NCBI GenBank assembly: GCA_020028595.1
Contig: JAIBHQ010000013.1
Location: forward strand, 1 to 10,330
DNA from: Nitrospirota bacterium
GTDB lineage: Bacteria; Nitrospirota; Nitrospiria; Nitrospirales; Nitrospiraceae
DNA: 10,330 bases
Direction: 5' to 3'
This document shows positions 5,496 through 10,330 of this stretch, piece by piece (the first letter of the stretch is position 1; each line of letters starts with the position of its first letter). The notes under the pieces were generated by a model. The model was given only the letters and a program-made list of their open reading frames with translations. It was not told the DNA's origin and did no database searches. The translations under genes were made by a program, and so were the position numbers.

Positions 5496-6944
5496 ATGAA
5501 AAAAGGCGCGCCAGGCAAGGCTGTGAAACCGTCCGGAGCCACTCGCGTCGAACGCGACAGCATGGGTGAACTGGCCGTGCCGGCCGAAGCCTATTACGGC
5601 GTCCAGACGGCCCGTGCCCTCGAAAACTTCCCGATCAGCGACCTGCGCTTTCCCCGGTCCTTTATTCGGGCCATGGGACTCATCAAATATGCAGCGGCAA
5701 TCGCCAACCATTCGCTCGGTTCGCTCGACAAAAAACACGCAGAGGCCATTCGCAAGGCCGCCCGTGAAGTGATTGACGGAAAGTGGGATGTCGAGTTCCC
5801 GGTGGATATCTTCCAGACCGGCTCCGGCACCTCCACCAACATGAACGCCAACGAGGTGATTTCAAATCGTGCCACCGAGCTGCTGGGCGGCGCGCGCGGC
5901 AGCAAGCTGGTTCATCCGAACGACCATGTGAATCAGGGCCAGTCCAGCAACGATGTGATCCCGACCGCGATTCACGTGGCGGCGGTCGAGATGATCGAAC
6001 GGCAATTGTTCCCGGCCTTGAAGCGGCTGCATCGGGCGTTGAACGCCAAGGCCCGCGCTTTTAACAGGATCGTCAAGATCGGGCGCACCCATCTGCAGGA
6101 TGCCACGCCGGTCCGGTTGGGCCAGGAATTCAGCGGTTACGCGCGCCAAGTCGAGCTGGCGCTCGTCCGTGCGAAGCGGGCGCAGGAGGCTCTGCGGGAG
6201 GTCGCTCTGGGAGGCACCGCTGACGGCACCGGCCTGAATACCCATCCGCAATTTGCCTCAAAGGTTCTCGCGCTCGTTTCCAAAGAGATTGGCTGCACGG
6301 TTGAAGAGGCGGCCAACCACTTCGAGGCCCAGTCCACCCAGGATTCCGTGGTCGAGGCAAGCGGGGAATTACGAACCATCGCCGTCAGCCTGATGAAGAT
6401 TGCCAACGACGTTCGCTGGCTCGGGTCGGGCCCCCGCTGCGGGCTTGGCGAAATCACCCTGCCGGAGACCCAGCCCGGTTCATCCATCATGCCCGGCAAG
6501 GTGAATCCGGTCATCGCCGAATCGGTCACGATGGTCTGCGCACAGGTGATCGGCAACGATGTGACGGTGACGCTCGGAGGGCAGGCGGGCAACTTCGAAT
6601 TGCTCGTCATGCTGCCGGTGATGGCCTATAACCTGCTGCAATCCATCGAACTGCTGGCGACTGCGTCCAGCAACTTCGCCAGCCGGTGCGTTGAAGGCAT
6701 CCAGGCCAATGAACAGCGCTGCAAGGATTCCATCGAGGGCAGTCTGGCCATGTGCACGGCGCTTGCGCCGGAAATCGGCTACGACGCCGCCGCGAAAGCC
6801 GCCAAGGAAGCCTACAGGACCGGCAAAACAGTCCGCCAGATCGCCAAGGAGCATAAACTCCTGCCGGAGAAGCGGCTGGAGAAACTTATGGACCCCTGGC
6901 GCATGACAAAGCCCGGTGGACCGGTTGGGAGCGCCGGCGGATAG
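5496..6944 (+). CDS. fumC: Fumarate hydratase class II
   Basis: A 482-residue, oxygen-stable, iron-free fumarase that interconverts fumarate and malate; the family forms homotetramers. Seen: GSGTSTNMNANEV (109-121), SSNDVIPTAIH (150-160), RTHLQDATP (197-205) with the catalytic His199, and the signature GSSIMPGKVNP (328-338) with the mobile-loop serine. PGKVNP rather than PAKVNP separates fumarase from aspartate ammonia-lyase. Length is slightly above the usual 460-470, owing to a basic 12-16-residue N-terminal extension and a Gly/Pro tail. In the loop usually written GGTAVGTG the valine is Asp (Asp243), an unusual charge. The gene stands alone, after the hsp20 terminator; no clear promoter was found in the short gap and no terminator after it. 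Confidence 0.94.
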   Translation: MKKGAPGKAVKPSGATRVERDSMGELAVPAEAYYGVQTARALENFPISDLRFPRSFIRAMGLIKYAAAIANHSLGSLDKKHAEAIRKAAREVIDGKWDVEFPVDIFQTGSGTSTNMNANEVISNRATELLGGARGSKLVHPNDHVNQGQSSNDVIPTAIHVAAVEMIERQLFPALKRLHRALNAKARAFNRIVKIGRTHLQDATPVRLGQEFSGYARQVELALVRAKRAQEALREVALGGTADGTGLNTHPQFASKVLALVSKEIGCTVEEAANHFEAQSTQDSVVEASGELRTIAVSLMKIANDVRWLGSGPRCGLGEITLPETQPGSSIMPGKVNPVIAESVTMVCAQVIGNDVTVTLGGQAGNFELLVMLPVMAYNLLQSIELLATASSNFASRCVEGIQANEQRCKDSIEGSLAMCTALAPEIGYDAAAKAAKEAYRTGKTVRQIAKEHKLLPEKRLEKLMDPWRMTKPGGPVGSAGG

Positions 6945-7014
6945 CCCTTGTTCCTGCACTGTTTCACCGTCTTTGCCTGCGTGAATCTGCTGTCGTGAGA
7001 AATGTCTAGATGTT

Positions 7015-7044
7015 TTGACAATTCGCGGCTTTGTGTGCTACCGT
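7015..7044 (+). promoter_or_regulatory. Candidate extended -10 promoter for the flavoprotein gene
   Basis: A perfect TTGACA (7015-7020), an 18-base spacer and TACCGT (7039-7044), a poor -10 helped by the TGC just before it (extended -10). Transcription would start near 7051, about 34 bases before the ATG at 7085. Confidence 0.5.
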
Positions 7045-7084
7045 CCGCACGTTTTTCACGACATTTGACTGGGCCTTGAAGAGT

Positions 7085-8467
7085 ATGAGCGCACCCTCGG
7101 GGCACATCATCATCGTGGTCGGAGCCGGGCCGGCCGGAATGGCCGTGGCCAACATGATGGCGAAGGCTGGCCATGAGGTGATCGTCCTCAATCGCGACAT
7201 CAAGTTCGGCGGCCTGGCCGAATATGGCATCTTCCCCAACAAACTGAAACTCCGCGGAGGTCTCCGCAAGACCTACTGGGAAATCCTCGATCGCCCCAAT
7301 GTGCATTACCTGGGCAACGTGTCTGTCGGGCAAAACAAGGACGTCACGGTCGAGGAACTCCGCATGCTCGGCGCCAGCGCGATCGTGTTTGCGACAGGCG
7401 CGCAGGGAACCAAGACCATCGGCGTGGAAGGGGATTCCGCCAAGGGCGTGTTTCACGCCAAGGACGTCGTCTACCATTTCAATCAATTGCCCGGCTTTGG
7501 CGATCGCCCATTTGATATGGGGAAGCATGTCGCAGTCATCGGCGTCGGCGATGTCATGGTGGACATCGCGCATTGGCTGATCCGGTATAAGAAAGTCGAG
7601 CGGGTGACGGCGATTGCGCGCCGCGGACCGGCGGAACGGAAATATAATCCCAAAGAGATTCGGGCCATCTGTTCGAATATGGATCTCGAAGGGCTGAAGA
7701 AGGAATTCGACCGGGTGCGGCAGCGGCTGGAAGCGGTGGGACAGAAACCGGACGACCTGTTCAAGGGCATCACCGACGAGTTCACCAAGTGCGAACCCAC
7801 AACCAGCACTACCCGGATAAGTTTCCGCTTCCTGGCCTCGCCGAAGCGCGTGCTCGTCGATGCCTCAAATCGTGTGCGCGCCCTTGAGATCGAGGAAACC
7901 AAGCTGGAGCCAAAAGGCGAGGATACGGCGGCGGTCGGGCTCAAACAATTCTACGAGTTTCCGGTGGACAGTGTCGTGTTCGCCGTCGGTGACCGCGTGG
8001 ATGAAACCGTCGGCCTCCCGTACAAGGGCGGCGTGTTCGTCACCAATCCCAATAAAACCCTCAACGATCCGGACGATTCGCTCTTTCAAGCCTACGATGA
8101 AGCTTCGGGTAAGATCGTCGAGGGCGTCTTCTTGGCTGGCTGGGCGCGAAAAGCCAGCGAGGGCCTGGTCGGCGTGGCAAAACGGGATGGAGAATGGTGC
8201 GCCGAAGTCGTGACGCGCCACCTGGGAACCAAATCATCGCGTTCGCAGGGAACTGCCGAGGAGATTCTCCGCAAGCTGCATCGGATACTGAAAGAGCGAG
8301 GCGCTCACGCCGTGGATGTGAAGGGGCTCCGAACGCTGGAGTCGGCCGAGAAGGAACACAACGGCCCTGGCGACTGCATCGGCGAGTTCAAATTCAGCAC
8401 GAACAACGACATGCTGGCGACGATCGAGAATCGGGCCGGAAAATCCCACGCCTCATCGACTCACTAA
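7085..8467 (+). CDS. Ferredoxin-NADP reductase-like flavoprotein (adrenodoxin reductase/FprA type)
   Basis: A 460-residue two-dinucleotide-binding flavoprotein expected to pass electrons between NADPH and a ferredoxin. FAD binds the N-terminal GAGPAG (13-18). The second Rossmann motif GVGDVMVD (153-160) and the basic RRGP (179-182) should bind NADP. FRFLASPKRV (248-257), AGWARKASEGLVGVAKRDGE (351-370) and the C-terminal ILKERGAHAVDVKGLRTLESAE match the adrenodoxin reductase/FprA layout, not the plant-type reductase. It also resembles glutamate synthase small subunits, but lacks their N-terminal cysteine clusters and has no gltB beside it. The start is ATG 7085; TTG 7031 in the same frame lies inside the promoter. 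The Shine-Dalgarno (GAAGAG, 7078-7083) is poor and too close. Its TAA overlaps the stop of NAD kinase, which supplies NADP. Confidence 0.82.
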   Translation: MSAPSGHIIIVVGAGPAGMAVANMMAKAGHEVIVLNRDIKFGGLAEYGIFPNKLKLRGGLRKTYWEILDRPNVHYLGNVSVGQNKDVTVEELRMLGASAIVFATGAQGTKTIGVEGDSAKGVFHAKDVVYHFNQLPGFGDRPFDMGKHVAVIGVGDVMVDIAHWLIRYKKVERVTAIARRGPAERKYNPKEIRAICSNMDLEGLKKEFDRVRQRLEAVGQKPDDLFKGITDEFTKCEPTTSTTRISFRFLASPKRVLVDASNRVRALEIEETKLEPKGEDTAAVGLKQFYEFPVDSVVFAVGDRVDETVGLPYKGGVFVTNPNKTLNDPDDSLFQAYDEASGKIVEGVFLAGWARKASEGLVGVAKRDGEWCAEVVTRHLGTKSSRSQGTAEEILRKLHRILKERGAHAVDVKGLRTLESAEKEHNGPGDCIGEFKFSTNNDMLATIENRAGKSHASSTH

Positions 8468-9318
8468 TCTCCACCCCACTTCAGTTTTCGCCTGAGCATA
8501 TCGTAGTAGGTTCTCTCGGGTAACCGAATCAGCTTGGTCTTATGCCGGGACGATGTGATGGTGACCGTGTCGCCTTCTGTCACCGCGACGCCGACCTGGC
8601 CGTCGAACGTCACCATCGCGCCCTTGTCATGGCTGGTCAGCGTGATCGCCAGCGTGGCTGTGCCCGGCACCAGCAACGGGCGATGGGTCAGCGTGTGGGG
8701 GCAGATCGGCGTAATCACCAGCGCGTTGACCGATGGGGTGACGATCGGTCCGCCGGCCGACATGGAGTAGGCCGTTGAGCCCGTCGGCGTCGAGAGAATT
8801 AATCCGTCGCCCCGCAGGCTTGTCACGAATCGGCCGTCGATCGCAATCGTCATCGCGATCATGCGTGACAGCTCTCCCTTTGTCACCACCACGTCGTTGA
8901 GCACGGTCGCCTGCGCGATCTGCCTGCCGCGACGGTCCAGACGCGCCCGCAGCATGAGCCGCTCTTCAAGCGTGTACTCCTTGGCAAACACCCGCTCCAG
9001 GGTTTTGTAGAGATCTTCGCCGCCGACTTCCGTAAGAAATCCCAGCCCACCCATGTTGATGCCCAAAATGGGCGTGCTCCGTTCTTCGACAAGCCGGGCA
9101 GCGTTGAGCATGGTGCCATCGCCGCCGAGGACGATCACCATGTCCGCCTTATCGGCAATCCGGCCCTGGTATCGCGATGCCGATTTGCCGATGAGCGCGG
9201 CGACTTTCGAATCGAGCACCACGTCTTTCCCACGCTCGCGCAGCCATGCGACAAGCTGCGTCAGCGTGGGTTTCATATTGGGAAACTTCGGCTTGGCCAG
9301 TATTCCGATGACTTTCAT
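8464..9318 (-). CDS. nadK: NAD kinase
   Basis: A 284-residue ATP- or polyphosphate-dependent kinase that makes NADP from NAD, the only route to NADP in most bacteria. Seen: GGDGTML (65-71), the family's catalytic motif; GINMGGLGFL (86-95); LNDVVV (140-145); GDGLILSTPTGSTAYSMSAGGP (170-191, in two parts around Thr181), which binds NAD; and FDGQ (238-241). The length is typical. The start is ATG 9318-9316 (MKVIGILAKPK) with GAGGA ten bases upstream. An ATG at 9402 in the same frame overlaps the -35 box and is rejected. The gene has its own near-perfect promoter, divergent from clpC. Its TAG stop overlaps the TAA of the flavoprotein gene, so the two convergent mRNAs must share complementary 3' ends unless they stop inside coding sequence. 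Confidence 0.95.
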   Translation of the reverse strand: MKVIGILAKPKFPNMKPTLTQLVAWLRERGKDVVLDSKVAALIGKSASRYQGRIADKADMVIVLGGDGTMLNAARLVEERSTPILGINMGGLGFLTEVGGEDLYKTLERVFAKEYTLEERLMLRARLDRRGRQIAQATVLNDVVVTKGELSRMIAMTIAIDGRFVTSLRGDGLILSTPTGSTAYSMSAGGPIVTPSVNALVITPICPHTLTHRPLLVPGTATLAITLTSHDKGAMVTFDGQVGVAVTEGDTVTITSSRHKTKLIRLPERTYYDMLRRKLKWGGD

Positions 9319-9378
9319 GAACACTCGATCCTCAACGGATACGGACAGACAGGATGCAGCAGGGAAAAGTGGAAACGG

Positions 9379-9407
9379 ATTGTATGGGGTGGTGAATTGC
9401 ATGTCAA
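9379..9407 (-). promoter_or_regulatory. Sigma70-type promoter for nadK
   Basis: On the minus strand: TTGACA (9407-9402, perfect), a 17-base spacer, TACAAT (9384-9379, five of six). Transcription would start near 9372, giving a leader of about 54 bases. Confidence 0.75.
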
Positions 9408-9475
9408 TGACGCGCGTGCCCAGCCGGTTGAGAAATTTTCGGCATGCTCCGGGACTGCGCAGAGTCCTGCAGGTC

Positions 9476-9504
9476 TTGACAGAACGTCATTCGACCGATA
9501 GAAT
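9476..9504 (+). promoter_or_regulatory. Sigma70-type promoter for clpC
   Basis: TTGACA (9476-9481, perfect), a 17-base spacer and TAGAAT (9499-9504), the same -10 as at gltA. Transcription would start near 9511 with a leader of about 56 bases ending in AAAGGAGG (9555-9562). No CtsR-type heptad repeat is seen over it; a small GGACT/AGTCC dyad (9452-9467) lies just upstream. Confidence 0.8.
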
Positions 9505-9566
9505 TGCCCTAGATTTTCGATAACTTCCGTCGTTCCACCATAAACAGGTCCACTAAAGGAGGCGGG

Positions 9567-10330
9567 ATGTTCGAACGATTCACGGATAAGGGCCGGAAGA
9601 TCATTATCCTGGCGCGGGAAGAAGCCGAGCGCCACCAGAACGACTATCTGGGCACGGAACATCTGGTCTTGGCCATTCTGCGTGAAACGGACGGGATTGC
9701 TCTGACGATTATCAAAAAGATGGGGCTGTCCTCCGAACAAATTCGCCTGGAAATCGAGCGCAACCTGCCGGGCGGCGGAACCACCATGACGTTCGGCGAG
9801 ATTCCGTTCAGCCCGCGCGTCAAGAAAGTCATCGAATACGCGGTCGAAGAAGCGCGCCTGCTCGGCCACAACCACATCGGCAGCGAACATCTGCTGCTCG
9901 GCCTCCTGCGCGAAGAGGAAGGCATCGGCGGCAAGATTCTCCGCAGCCTCGGCGCCAATCTCCTGACTGCGCGGCAACTCACCGTGACCTTCCTGCGCAA
10001 GTCCGCGCCGCGGGAGCGCGATCGCAAATCCAATACGCCGGCGCTGGATGAATTTGGACGCGACCTGACCCAGTTGGCCCAGGAAGGCCAGCTCGATCCC
10101 GTGATCGGGCGTGCAGATGAAATCGAACGCGTGCTCCAGATTCTCAGTCGACGGACGAAGAACAATCCCGTGCTGATCGGGGAGTCCGGCGTCGGCAAGA
10201 CGGCAATCGTCGAAGGCCTGGCCCAGCGGATCGTCACGTCGGAAGTGCCGGATAATCTATTGTCCCGCCGCGTCATCGCCCTGGATCTTGGATCGCTCGT
10301 CGCCGGCACGAAATATCGCGGACAGTTCGA
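9567..10330 (+). CDS. clpC: ATP-dependent Clp protease ATP-binding subunit ClpC (partial, N-terminus)
   Basis: The first 254 codons of a Hsp100/AAA+ unfoldase; the remainder lies past the right edge. ClpC unfolds proteins and feeds them to the ClpP protease. Residues 1-145 carry the two Clp N-terminal repeats: [21 protein letters not shown] with [10 protein letters not shown] (29-38), and [16 protein letters not shown] with [10 protein letters not shown] (105-114). The first AAA+ domain starts [23 protein letters not shown] (160-182). Its Walker A is GESGVGKT (205-212), with Ser where GEPGVGKT is commoner, and it is followed by [11 protein letters not shown], a pore-loop region. The N-domain and spacing fit ClpC better than ClpA or ClpB. 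The start ATG 9567 follows a strong AAAGGAGG (9555-9562). It has its own promoter, divergent from nadK. Confidence 0.95.
   Translation, partial: MFERFTDKGRKIIILAREEAERHQNDYLGTEHLVLAILRETDGIALTIIKKMGLSSEQIRLEIERNLPGGGTTMTFGEIPFSPRVKKVIEYAVEEARLLGHNHIGSEHLLLGLLREEEGIGGKILRSLGANLLTARQLTVTFLRKSAPRERDRKSNTPALDEFGRDLTQLAQEGQLDPVIGRADEIERVLQILSRRTKNNPVLIGESGVGKTAIVEGLAQRIVTSEVPDNLLSRRVIALDLGSLVAGTKYRGQF

Noticed and set aside
6812..7573. 253-residue minus-strand open frame spanning the fumC end and the flavoprotein gene
   Set aside because: Antisense to two well-supported genes and without motifs.
9452..9467. GGACT/AGTCC dyad as a clpC operator
   Set aside because: Five-base arms are too short to support on sequence alone.
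9315..9977. 220-residue minus-strand open frame opposite the clpC start
   Set aside because: It overlaps ClpC coding sequence and both promoters, and has no family features or ribosome binding site.

Overview
The window reads as ordinary chromosomal DNA from a GC-rich, Gram-negative-like bacterium. The protein mix suggests a member of Nitrospirota, plausibly Nitrospira: a citrate synthase and class II fumarase with no other TCA genes nearby, an adrenodoxin-reductase-type ferredoxin-NADP reductase, a ClpC start and a small exported haem-protein-like fragment. That placement is inference from overall resemblance; nothing here is diagnostic. There is no tRNA, rRNA, CRISPR array, insertion sequence, prophage or attachment site, and no sign of recent transfer.

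Layout. 1-216 (-) is the N-terminus of an exported protein, probably a c-type cytochrome, cut by the window edge. 371-2199 (+) is a two-gene operon: a coiled-coil/J-domain protein, then ribonuclease D. It meets an ArsC-family reductase (2196-2546, -) tail to tail with a 4-base stop overlap. 2556-3145 holds an unrecognised zinc-ribbon protein (2698-3066, +) lying between two palindromic heptamer repeats of different sequence but the same design. 3145-3525 (-) is a small unknown exported protein. 3639-4772 (+) is citrate synthase with a near-consensus promoter. 4915-5367 (+) is a small heat-shock protein with a possible fourU-type RNA thermometer over its ribosome binding site and a strong terminator behind it. 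5496-6944 (+) is fumarase. 7085-8467 (+) is the ferredoxin-NADP-reductase-like flavoprotein, again overlapping its convergent neighbour, NAD kinase (8464-9318, -), by 4 bases. NAD kinase and ClpC (9567 to the window end, +) fire from back-to-back, near-perfect sigma70-type promoters.

Functional themes. Citrate synthase and fumarase are carbon-cycle enzymes. The flavoprotein and NAD kinase both concern NADP(H), one making NADP and one reducing or oxidising it with ferredoxin. Hsp20, ClpC and the J-domain protein concern protein quality control. These are mostly single-gene units rather than one pathway operon.

I did not find a clear new biological system. The points most worth a second look are the paired heptamer palindromes (2610-2677 and 3066-3139), the candidate thermometer (4880-4910), and the unrecognised J-domain and zinc-ribbon proteins.
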